The notes below the pieces were generated by a model. The model was not told where the DNA came from and ran no database searches. It saw only the letters and a list, made by a program, of their open reading frames with translations. Of a stretch of DNA of 64,000 nt, positions 37,586 to 49,000 are shown one piece after another; the stretch's first letter is position 1, and every line of letters begins with the position of its first letter. The DNA is from Vitis vinifera (lineage: Eukaryota > Streptophyta > Magnoliopsida > Vitales > Vitaceae). Both the position numbers and the translations under genes were made by a program. Where the stretch lies: contig NC_081809.1 of the NCBI RefSeq assembly GCF_030704535.1, positions 1,096,001 through 1,160,000 on the forward strand, given 5' to 3'.

Positions 37586-40232
37586 GGTCCATACTTCATC
37601 AAAAGCCCTAATGCTATAATAATAATAAGCATATATATAATCTATATAAATGCATGTATGCTATTGATTATATAACCACATATCCACATTATTATTGCTT
37701 GTATTTTTCGTGATCTTATGATCCTTTAGCTTTATATCTTCCTACTCAAAATGAACATCATGCTCTCAATCCTGGTGCCACGCGTGTTCTAGAATATCCA
37801 GGCCAATTTTTTGGTGGAACTTGTGAGTGAAGTAAGATGAAAATTTTTTTGAAATGAGTTTGATGATCCACGATTGTAAGTGTATGATCTTAATGTGGTA
37901 GGATAACATCTCGAGTATTTGTAAATTTCAACTTTGTTCTTGAACAATTCGATAAGTATATTAGCTTTTTTATAAGCTACATTTTGTTTTAGGGTATTCA
38001 TGTTTTATTTTGGTAAACTTGAAATATTAACCAATTCTAAGTTCAAACAACGTATCTAAAAAAATATCCTTAATCCTTAAGTTTTTAGACTGCTATTTTT
38101 AAAAATAAAATCAATAGGACATTATCATTAGACAAATATCGGCACTCATTGAATGTTGAAATTTCTCGTCAATAACTAAAAAACACAAAAAATCCTATAA
38201 AAAAAAAAAGTAATATTCTTTCCCTAAACATTGCAAGTTAAAAGAAGATATGAAAACACGTTTTTCTCTATTTTAAAGGTACATTTTACTCTACTTAACT
38301 TAGACACGTATATCTCAATTGATATTACTCTTCTTTTGCAATTAGGTTATTTTATAAATCAAGTTCCTCTTAAAATTAGTCTCTATATCATAAAAAAAAT
38401 GAATCAATCAATTAATATTGATTTTAATGGGTGAACGTGTTTGGCTAGACCCCTTTACTCAAAGAGTATTCTTATAGTTAAAAAATGTCGCTTATAAAAT
38501 ATTAATTTTTTATCATATATTCCAACACCAATTAAAAAAAAAAAAAATAGAGAATGTTTTTATAAGTTTCGACATAAGGCATAAAAGAGGTAAAAAAGAG
38601 TGGTCCTTTTGTAGTAGTGAGCTTGCTTTATATTCTTTGTCCATGGAATGCACCATATTCATCCATTCTTTCTTCCTCATCTGCAAGTTTCTTTTAATGG
38701 TTAAATGTGGGAAATTCCTCTTGATAGGACCATTGTAAAACGTAACTAATTTCAATTTATGAAGCCTTTTTCAGGCTTTATATGGTGAGGCCAAGCAGCT
38801 AATTATGATATTATTTTGTCACGTTTCAATTTATGGAGATAGCCAAAGGGGTTGGTCACATGGCTTCTCAAAAGCTTCGGGTACCAAGAGAATATCCCTG
38901 TCTAAATAGTATTCATCATTAACATTCCTGTCGCATCATGACAACAAAACCTATAAACCTATAAGCTCCATCTAGGTTATCCAAGGGTGCCCTAGTGCCT
39001 TCAGAATTAGCCCATTTTCGCTCTTTCAGGTGTTCAATTTATGAAAAAATAATGACATTTTTATAAATAAAAAAATTCAGAAATATTAAAATTAATTTAT
39101 AGAAATAAGTCCATTGTACCATCCAAAGTGCCAAATAGAGGTTGAAAATGAGGTTACTTTTGGGAAGTTTAGTGACACTTAGGCAAAAGAGTCCTTGAAT
39201 AGATTGATGAAGTTTTTGCCAATTTTATTTCATTTGTAATGTTATGTTTAATTTCTAAAAATTACGAAAGAAAGAAATAAACTATTTAAAAAATAGTTTA
39301 ATTTGAATATCATGAAAAAAAATTGAAGGGAAAGCGTTGAAAGTTTTATTCAATAAAGGTAAAATAAATTTACGACAAATACATTATTCGACAGTTTAAT
39401 TTTCTTATCCCTCGATCTTTTCATATACAATCAAATAAAAAAATTTATAAATTTTTCTTCCTTTTTCCTTTTCTTATATTTTTTTCCTTTAAACTTTTTA
39501 CTATGAATCATATCTTTAAGTCATGTTTGATTTTCAAAAAATATAGAAAAAATGATTATCTTATGTTAGTTCCGTTTAAAAAAAGTGAAAGAAAATAAAA
39601 TATAATTAGAATTTTACATATTTTAAAATTATTTAATCATGAAAGAAATTATGTTAGACGAATTTGAAGAAAAATATAAAAATAATTTATTAACTTTAAG
39701 TTTACTGAACTTTTTTTTTTCTCTCTCTATGTTTTTTTTCTCATATTTTCCTAAAAAATCTATTTCCTTCCTCTCATATTTTCCCTTAAATTTTTGGGAA
39801 ACAAACATGGCCTAATGGCTTTTATGGTATTTGCTTAGAATTCATTAAAGTTCGCATCTAAGTCTTTACACAAATATGGGCACTGCCACAATCACTTGAA
39901 AAAATTGAAGGGGCTAAAGAATATACGAAAGTATTAAAATATTATGTCTTCTCTAAAGAAGTGTTGTTCTGATTCTCTTCTGAAAAGGGACAGTTTACAA
40001 AGATCCGATTGTGCACTGGAATCGTAGTATATAGATTCTGCTTTTAACTTTAAAGGTAGTATAACAGAAGTAGATTTGTAATCACTGTATACAGATTCTG
40101 CTTTTAACTTTAGTACACAGGTACTATACAGAAAAAGTAATGCTGTTTCAGCCTTTGTAGTTTGGCTAGAATGTGAGGATGTGGCTTGAGTTTGAGCCAG
40201 ACACAAGTTTCAATAACCCCATACGGAACTGA
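37586..40232. other. Convergent spacer between HLS1-like and HCF107 genes
   Basis: Mostly AT-rich. The first 100-150 bp and the last 200-300 bp are the likely 3' untranslated regions of the two genes. A 293-bp MITE is at 39520-39812. At about 40018-40110 a short segment reading ATAGATTCTGCTTTTAACTTTA and its near copy ACAGATTCTGCTTTTAACTT form a direct repeat about 62 bp apart. No further gene is seen. Confidence 0.45.
39520..39812. mobile_element. Tourist-like MITE, 293 bp
   Basis: The left end GTCATGTTTG pairs with the right end CAAACATGGCC. TAA lies on both sides (39517-39519, 39813-39815). The interior shares ATAATTAGAATTTTACATAT-like and TTCCTTCCTCTC-like stretches with the element at 55109-55401, which is the same size. 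Confidence 0.72.
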
Positions 40233-43200
40233 TTAAACTCTGGATTGTGTCACTGCTGTCGTGGTTCGGCTCTGAGTGTTCTCTAATCTCTTTATCCTTC
40301 TTGGAAGTTTAACTCGTCTTGGAACAGTAGTCTCATGTGTTTGCATTTGAACATCAAGATTTGATGGATCAAGGGATAATTTCTCCCTGATGAAGGCGTC
40401 CAGGTTGAAGCCATTTTCACTTGCTGTGTCTTTGCTATCTGGATTTCCAGAGGAAGGGCCAGGGCCAGGGCCAGATGAGTCTTCGTTAGCTCCTGGTATG
40501 TTTCGTGAGGAATCAGGGATTCTGTAGTATGAGTTTTGGTCCAGGTTCAATAGTCTCTTTATGCTGTCTAGAGCTGGATCGATGATGTCCAAGAACCCCA
40601 TAACCCATGAAGCATCATCCACGACTTCTGTGCGCTGTGGCAGATTAAAAGTGTGTTATCTTTAGAAAGCCTTCTCATTGTTTATTTGTTTGGTTCCTAA
40701 GAAGACAGAAGAAAGGGAAGATTATTCTTGGAACCTCACAAATCTTAGAATCGGTTGTTTGTGGGGTTCCAATTTTATTTTTCTCCCTCTATTTTCACTG
40801 ACCTGCTGGAAATAGAGGTCACGAATTTCCTCAGCACGAACAGCATTTCCTTGGTTTTCTTCAAATGAGGCCCATGTCATCCATGTTATGTAACTCTGGG
40901 AATTTATATTTAGGGAGGATCTGAATAATCTCCGAGCTGCTGATAGATTACCAGCTCTCTCTTCTAAAACACCCCAAGCCTGCAATGCATTGACACAAAA
41001 AACATAAATTGTAGATTGAATTTGCAAAAGATCAACTTGCCACAAAATTAATATTAATCTCTGCTATAAAAGAAATGCTTGCTATTGGCCACTAATGTCC
41101 TATTTTGGTGAAAGAATTGGCAGGCCGCCTTTTTTTGAAAAAGATATATTCTGGGGAAGGGTTCCCCATCTACTTCTGTCAAGCATTGAAATAGATATAC
41201 TGACTACCGAACTATGATTAATACTAAATAATGAACACTAAGTTCCAGTTTAAACTAATTGCTAATCACTAATAGAAGGGGAAGAAAATGAAACGGTGCT
41301 CAGAACTTTTGTTGATTAATTGGAACTATACTGAGAAAAATGAGAACTACAAATTTTTAACAGGGATTACATTTGGTGTTTACCTGAAGACAACGAGCAG
41401 CACTTTCAGTAGTTGAGTCAATGGACAGTGCTCTTTGATACATTTCCCTTGCTGTGGCTATGTTTCCTTCTTTCCACTCCATCCATCCCCAAGCCTAAAC
41501 AACCATTAATTTCGATCAGTTTTCCAGTGAATTCACACACATTCCTCCACACATACACAAAGACATTCCCCAAACTTCTAAAATACAGAGTATACGAGGT
41601 AATTCTCAATCAGGGTCATTGGAGTTGAGAACTTTTTTTTTTAAAGCTGTTAAGATCAGATATTTAGAATCATGATTTGCATAATTTGCTAAAATTTCAG
41701 CTTGAAAATAAAGAAAATAGAACAAGAAACTGCATTGAGTTTTGTTTAAGTGGAATAGATCTGCAAGACATGGAAAGGATTCTTACAATCCATACTGGCT
41801 GATGCCTTGGATCCAATTCGGATGCTCTCCTGAACAGCACTCGAGAAAGATTTGCAGTTGAATATTTGTATTCCAGTAAAGCAAGGGACTGAAGGAGAAC
41901 AGGATCCCTTGGATTTACTGCATGGCCTATCTTTAAAAGTTTCCTTCCCACGTCAGCATTGCCCAGATTAGCTTCAAAAACTCCCCATACATGCCATGCA
42001 AACCTATTCTTGGGGCTTGCCTGGACTGCTTTCTGCAAATTTAAAAGGAATAAAAGCATGTATCATACAATGATGGTATACATTACAAACACTAGACAAA
42101 AGAAAAAGGAAAAAAGATAAACATGATTCAGAAGTAATGACTGAAGAACTACATTGGATAACATAATGACCAGCTCATCTTGCTATACTCTGGCTTCTCA
42201 TTCTGTCACAAGGAAATAATAGTGATGGGTAATTCATGATCATGGTAATAGAAAGGTCACCTCAAATAGTTGCCTTGCAGTATGGTTGTTTTCCTGTTGC
42301 ATCTCCAATTGTGCCCATGCCTGTATTAGAACAGTTCAGTGGATGCAAGAGCAAAGGCTACATCAAAGTCATAGTCATGAAATAGAAAGTTTTCCTCACT
42401 ACATATAGGTCTGAGTATAGGATGATTAAGACTTACAAGCCAACTGGCACAGCTCTTGGGATTGCACTTGGTGGCCTGCTTGAACAAATACCGAGCCTGC
42501 TCATGCCGATTTGCTTTAGCTTCAAGCAATGCAAGTGTTTGGTATATGTACTCATTTCCACCACCATATTTAAGACCTTTAGCAAGAAGATGCCTTGCCT
42601 TCTTTATATTCCCCTGTTTTAACTCTAAAACTGCCCACCCATGCCAGGCAGCAACATGCCTCTTATCAGCAACTGTGGCAGCATCAAACAAATCTCTTGC
42701 TCTCCTAATGTTCCCCATCTTATTTTCCAGCACAGCCCAGCACTGTTGCAAAGAAACATGTTTGATTAAAGATTCAATGTTAAAGAGAGTTTTTTTTTCT
42801 TAGTTAACTTTTATTATTACTACTGTTCATAGTGGATATTTGCAATTAGAGGGGCCTCAACCATTTACAATAGTTCCTTCAAATTCAGGTTCATTACCAA
42901 TCTTCCTAGCTTGTACTGAAGATGGAAAGGCAATGGAATTAACAACCAAACTATATATACAAAGTAGCTAATATCAATCATTACAGGATTCAAAACTCCA
43001 AAATGATCACCTTGAAGAGTATTGACATCAATAGGAGAAGCTAATGGCACTAATCCCACAAAGCAGGATTCATTAAAGGCCTAATATCCCACCAATAAAT
43101 CATTATTGTGGGGGCTTTCTCCCACGTATACCTCCACGTGTCTGTCCACATGGCATCGTCCCAGCTGGACCACGTGTCACTTCTTTCATCATTGTTCAGA

Positions 43201-44860
43201 CAACCTTCAAGGCATCCAGAGACATCCTATTCGGACCCTTTGTGTCACTGAGCAGACCACACTTCCTTGAAAGCCCCAAATCCTCTCGAGTGTATAAAGA
43301 CTTGGTTGTCTAACACTGGAATGACTGATGGGATCCTTTCCATTCTAACGGCTACATCAACGGACTGTCAAGTCCAGTCCCATACCTTCAACACGTTGAA
43401 GGGACGGTGAGATGTATCATGACACACCGTCTAACATAGCCCCCAACCGCCCTGCAGTGGTGATGATTACCCTGTCACTACTACCTAGTCATCATTATAA
43501 GGGCCAGCTCAGCACCATTGTGCACTCCCCCTGCGAACACTATAAAAACCCTACTGAGAGGACACTGTGAGTTCTCTCATCTACACTCTCTCTCTAAGGG
43601 TTTCTATTCATTCCAAAGTCTGATTTGGGCTTCGGAGGATGTGTCCGGACAACCCGGACATCTTCAGGGAAGCAGAGAGCCCAGATTCCAGCATCTGAAC
43701 AGGAGCTTTCGCTGCCACTGCCAACGGGAGGAATCCATCCTCAATTGACTTGGTATCAACAATTATCACATCATGGCTATGAATGAAAGTCACTAGTAGT
43801 AAAAAGGGCTCGCAATTTAGTGGCACCTACTCAAGCCATTTGCTGGTATTTCCGATTCCGGCACTAATCAAATATCAAAGCCATAAACCTAATTCACTGG
43901 AAGTTTCCAGTATTATAAAGGGTTTCCAATTTGAATTTAGTAGCACTGACTGAAGCCATCCGTTTGGTATTTCAGATTCTGGCACTCAATCTTCTCATAA
44001 AGCAAAATTTGAAAAATGCAAATGTATAAATCAAAAACTGCTACAACAGAGTTGGCGTAGAATATATTACAAGGAGCGTAAATTGCAATTTTTGCTCAAA
44101 TTTTATTGCAAAAATGAGACTAACCTGCCAGATGTAAGGATTTTCACCTTGAGTAGCCTGACAGCCTTTCTCATAAACAGCTCTAGCTTCCGAAGTTTTC
44201 GACTGTTTGCTCAGGATCTTCCCTAAAGCCACATACGGCCGTCCATCTTCTGGCCAATAGTATATACACTTGAAAAACAATTGAAAAAATCTCAATATCA
44301 TCAACACTACCAAACGAACAAGGACGAAACAGGAGATCGAGCACTGGTACCTTCTGCAGAATCTTCTCCGCTTCTTCAAACTGATAATTCCTCGCCAAAA
44401 CCTTGGCTCTATACAACGCTAAGTCCAAATTCACCAAAAGCGGCCTCTCCTCAGAGCTCAACTCCGCTCTCTGCGGCTCAAACATTGGCAACTTCTTCGC
44501 AAATTCAGCAAGTCCGGCATCGATCGGCGAGGAAGAGAACGTGTCCTCATCCACATCATCTCCGTTGCTGGACTCATCATCGTCTCCGGAATATTCCTTC
44601 ATCGGACGGCGGACCGTAAGAACTTCCGGCGGCGACTGCGGCTCTGATCCGAAGCCGGAGGAATGAGGCTTTTGCTCGAGGAGTGGGGAGGAGGAGTCCT
44701 TGGAGGCGCATGGAGGAAGGGTGAGAGGTGAGAGTGAGGAGTGGAGGGGTACAATTGGTACTTTAAAGGAAAATTTGGAGGAGCTAGGGTTTTGAGAAGG
44801 AGAGTAAAGAGAGAAGTTGGACGGAGAAGAGGGAGAAGAGAGCTTCAGCTTGAGATGCAT
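40233..44860 (-). CDS. HCF107: HCF107-type HAT/TPR RNA-binding protein, chloroplast, 8 exons
   Basis: Exons, 5' to 3': 44860-44351, 44268-44125, 42742-42437, 42320-42261, 42032-41787, 41494-41384, 40979-40803, 40634-40233. Sum 1956 nt, 651 aa. The first 60 residues are Ser/Pro-rich with few acids (a chloroplast transit peptide), then an acidic linker. From about residue 150 to 515 run HAT/TPR repeats of about 34 residues, seen as WAVLENKMGNIRRARDLF, WAVLELKQGNIKKARHLL, WAQLEMQQENNHTARQLF, WGVFEANLGNADVGRKLL, WMEWKEGNIATAREMY and WGVLEERAGNLSAARRLF. The C-terminal 130 residues are lower in complexity and end very basic (RRVKLPRRIKRL). HCF107 in Arabidopsis binds the psbH 5' end, protects processed psbH RNA and aids its translation. 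Intron 2 carries a solo LTR. Confidence 0.95.
43107..43761 (+). mobile_element. Probable solo LTR in HCF107 intron 2, 655 bp
   Basis: The block starts TGTGGGGGCTTTCTCCC and ends TTGGTATCAACA, so it has TG...CA ends. The 5-bp duplication ATTAT flanks it (43102-43106, 43762-43766). It is GC-richer than the intron around it. A TATA-like ACTATAAAAACC at about 43539-43550, followed by a CTCTCTCTCT stretch, fits an LTR promoter on the plus strand. There are no internal or coding sequences and no second LTR in the intron. It therefore fits a solo LTR left by recombination between the two LTRs. It is antisense to HCF107. Confidence 0.8.
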
Positions 44861-46098
44861 TTTCTCCGTTTAACTGATAAAATTGTACGTCGTACATGGG
44901 AAGTGCTAGGCGGGCTTTTAGTTGGGGAGAACCAGTCTTAGTGCAATTACTGGAATGCCCTTGGCCTTAATAATAACTCCAAATTCAATTTTTTTTCTTT
45001 CTAATTTCTATTTCTTGAGTTTTAATAATATAATCCTTTCTTGCAGATGAAGCTCTTTTTGTATTTCTATTTCATCTAATCCTTTATATATATATATATA
45101 TATAAAACAAAAATAAATAAATAAATTTATTATTTTTAGTTTTATTTTAATCTTTTATTTATTTTTATTTTTTTCCATTTTTCATTCTTACCATCAATTT
45201 CATTCTTTCCATTAAGTTTTTTATATGGTTTCCCCTTTTTAATGTTTTTTACTTGTCAAAATTGAGATAAAGAGAGAAGGGCATTTCAGTCATTAAAAAA
45301 AGCTGGACTGAGCATAACTGCTTGAGAGACGTTTCTTTCAAACGACGAGGGTGCTTTGGTAATTGTAAAGCTGAGATCTAACTGGTGGAAGATCCGCCAC
45401 GTCAGTCACACTTTTGGGTGGCTTAGCACTTTCAATCTACACACCAGATTTTTTTATAGCACGTGGAAGCGGCTGGTTGGACCATTTTTTCATGGATAAA
45501 GACTATATTTCACTACACTATCTATGGTAAAAGCGCCCTACGACGTCGTTTTGACTCGACCAAAACAACATTACCATAAGCCCAACTTTGAGGACTGTAA
45601 AGAAAAGACCCCACATAAATCCAAATACACAATAGAATTAATAATAGACAACAAATGGATTGAAGAGAACTTCCAAACTACATTCACTCTCCAAGCTTAG
45701 AAGCTTATGGAATTGAAATCCCATATAGAGATAATCAGCTACAAACCAATTTTCTAGTCTTACAAGCAAATAAAGAATAGCTTACAGCCCTTTTAATACA
45801 GAGCTAGAACAACTGGGGATTGTGAACTTTTTGTTTTTCTCAATGTTATGAGGCGCAGTGAGAACTTTATTACATACAGAAGATGTGGAGAGTTCTGAGA
45901 AACAGAACTCTTTGATTTTTGTGGAAAAATGAAAACTCAAACGAACCTGCGCCTAATGTGTTTCAGTTTCTCAGTTCTGTTGTTTGTTATAACCAGCCTG
46001 CTTCCAGTCCCATTCAGATCGTTGGTGGGGATGAGGCCATCTTTCCCATTTCCAACAAAAAATGAGGCATAAGGATGTAGCTATGGTTTTTGGGATTC
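44861..46098. other. HCF107 upstream region and FIP1 3' flank
   Basis: About 44861-44940 is the likely 5' leader of HCF107 (minus strand). A (TA)n microsatellite lies at about 45084-45104, next to an (AAAT)n-like run. About 45300-45600 contains CCTACGACGTCGTTTTG with a palindromic ACGACGTCGT core (45540-45549), a possible bZIP/ACGT site. About 45640-46098 is the probable 3' untranslated region of the FIP1 gene. Confidence 0.45.
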
Positions 46099-49000
46099 TC
46101 AGCTGCCATTCCATCGCCTCTTTCGCAGTGGCCTTTGTTGCATGGTTTCAGCCATCTCAACTATTGGATCAACTTGAGGCTTTGGAATCTTGTCTGGCTC
46201 CTTTTTCAGAGTGATGGGCTTCTTAAACCGCTCCTGTCGTTTCTCCATCTTTGCTAGCGTCTGGAGAATCCGTTGGTTGTCGCATTCTGCAACAACCTTA
46301 TTCCCATTTGCAGCATTTGCATTGCCCAATCTTCTTTTCACATTTCTGGATGGTGTTATACTTTCAGATGCATCTTTTGTTTCCACTGAGTCATCCTCGT
46401 TCATTTCTTCTGGTATGATCTGACCCTCCTCAATATCCAAAGCTTCGTCATGCTCTGTAACCAGAAACTTATCAAGACATTTCTCATTATTCCAGTTGCT
46501 TTCACTTTTGAGGTCAGGTTGGATGATCTTCCCTCTCTGAGGTCCATTGACATCCTTGAGAATTCCCTGATCCTCATCAATCTTCCAATCCATGTTTTCA
46601 AACCTGTCATGGTGCACTGCACTTCTGGCTTCAGAGCGTCTTCCAGAGGACTGCAGAGTATATTGTCATGAAGAAATGTCAACATTAATAATATATGAGA
46701 CACTGAAAAAATGAGATTGAAGTAGGAAAAAAACCAACTAATTCAAGAAGCATGAACTGATAGTGACTTTCAGATGCTTGTATACAAGCACTAGAATGCA
46801 TAATAAAAAATCCTTTAAGCATGTCAAATCATAAGTATGATGAACTGTTCAAGAAAATAGAGATGGAATTCATATGTTCTTCAAGGGTAACCAATGACTA
46901 AAAATATAGCTTACAAAAGAACAATAACAGAATTAGAATATTAGTGAATTTTATAAAGGAGGTTCTCCTATCTGCTACTGATTCCACCATCCAAATGTAG
47001 AATGGTTGAAGAATAATATCTTAAATGCCAATTAAACAGGGATCATCCTCCTGAGTTTCTGAAGGAGATATCCGCTCATCAGAGGAAACAAACTGAAAAG
47101 AAGCCAGAGATCCCCTGGCCAGAATTTGATATCATCATCCTGAGACAGCCCTGAAGAATGCCTTTGCCAAGTATCCACCAACTTCAGTTATCTTACATAT
47201 GATTGCACCTGTCCTTCCAAAGGAAAATGAACACCTCCAGCTCCCAATCAAGAAATTCTATAGTGGAACTCAGGTTCCATTAACCACCTGCCTCTCGCTC
47301 AACTCCAAATATCCGATCCCATGAACCCATTAGAATGCTTTAAAAACAAGTCATTGAATCACCAACCCCTAGAGGTCAAATTATTTAACTACAACTGATG
47401 GAAAAATCATAGCTACAATACAATGCATGCATACATTCTCAAAACTCAAGAGGTCCTTAGTAGGAGCCAAGGCAAAACTCTCAATCCTGCAGCATAACAA
47501 ATAAAGAGAGAAATTTTGAACAAATTACATTAACCAACAATAATCAAACTAGGAACCTACTCCTGCTGACAACTAATCCAATATCTTCAGTATAACGTAT
47601 GATGTGTTTCATCCTTACTACAGAGAAGTAGCTCCAGAGAAGACTCAAAAGCATCAAGGAAAAAAAAAAGGATATCGATTACTAGCTTCAAAACAATAAC
47701 AGCAGACAAACTATCACCCCAAAATTCTCCTAGCAGCTAAAATTTGAAGGAGAAAGTCACTCTTCCCCTCAAATTTCTCAAAATCAAAGATAACAAAGAA
47801 ATCACTACCAAGGAGAGACATGATAAAGGAGATTTCTAGTGAATATATTTTAGTTAACTTAGATGTAATGTAACATGGAATACCAACAAAGCTGCATGAT
47901 TCAGTCCATATCTTAGCTCAATGTAGTCATTAGGAAACATTAGTTCAGGAAATGAAGGAAAAAAAATTCTACTGCAATTCACATGTGCCACATATAATTC
48001 ATTTCATGGCAATATATGAAATGGAAAAGAAAATAGGTGAAGAGAACTACGAGACAATCAAAGGAAAGACTGTCAAGAAAACTATATTCTAACCATAAAA
48101 AATCTGATTATTTAAAAATTAAACAATTTGAAATTAAGTAGAATGCCACTAAATCTCCCATGAAATTATTAAATCTCCAGCGAAGTGGACTTGTGGGACA
48201 CGTTTTGAGAATACTCAGCCTTGCTCCCAGCCATAAAGGCAGAAGCAACACACTCCAAGACCCCAAATCATTGGAAAATGTACCCAGTAAATCTGACACA
48301 ATTTGATTTTGGACATTATACATTAGGGTTTTGCATAGATCCAAAGGGATGTGATCAATCCATCCAAAAGTAAACCGTTCCAGAATTTGTTTCACTGCTA
48401 GATCCAAAATGGACAAGCAACAAACAAGCATTGCAGAAAATTTTAAACTACTATTCATTATTTGCCTGAAAGATATAATTTTGCAAGATCCCCAACAGCA
48501 ACTAGCATCTCCAAGTAGAAGAGTTTAGGCTCTGCCTTTCCAGTATGCACTGCCTGCACTTCTGTAGTGGCCCACCTGGCACTTTTAGTAGCCTATCTTG
48601 TCAACCAAGAAAAACTACTTCTATCTCCAAATAGGGGGATCAGATCTCATGGAATAAATGCTTTAAAATTAGGTAAGGATATATAAAGATTAAGTGCAAG
48701 CGCATGAGCATATTAAATTAGAGAAGAACGGTAAATACTTGTATACAAGGTACAAACATCTAATACAATCCCATGGTTAAACAACTCAGCACATTGTAAT
48801 ATCAAGCTCAAATGATGCCGAAAAATTCCCAGAGAGAGAGGGAGAGAGAGAGAGTCTGTTGACGATTAGAATATGGTTGGTTGAAAGTAGGACTTTGTTA
48901 GACTGGCTAGGGTTTCAAATGGCCGAGGACGAAAAGTTAGCTATTTTCTTCTGAAAACTTAAAAAATAAACTGGAAATGAAAACTATAGTTAACAGAAAG

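Noticed and set aside
44281-44666. Plus-strand frames opposite HCF107 exon 1
   Set aside because: They mirror the Ser-rich transit peptide region and are shadows of the real gene.
48108-48458. 116-codon minus-strand open frame in FIP1 intron 9
   Set aside because: No domain or homolog recognised, hydrophobic mix typical of AT-rich chance frames, and it lies inside an intron of the same strand.
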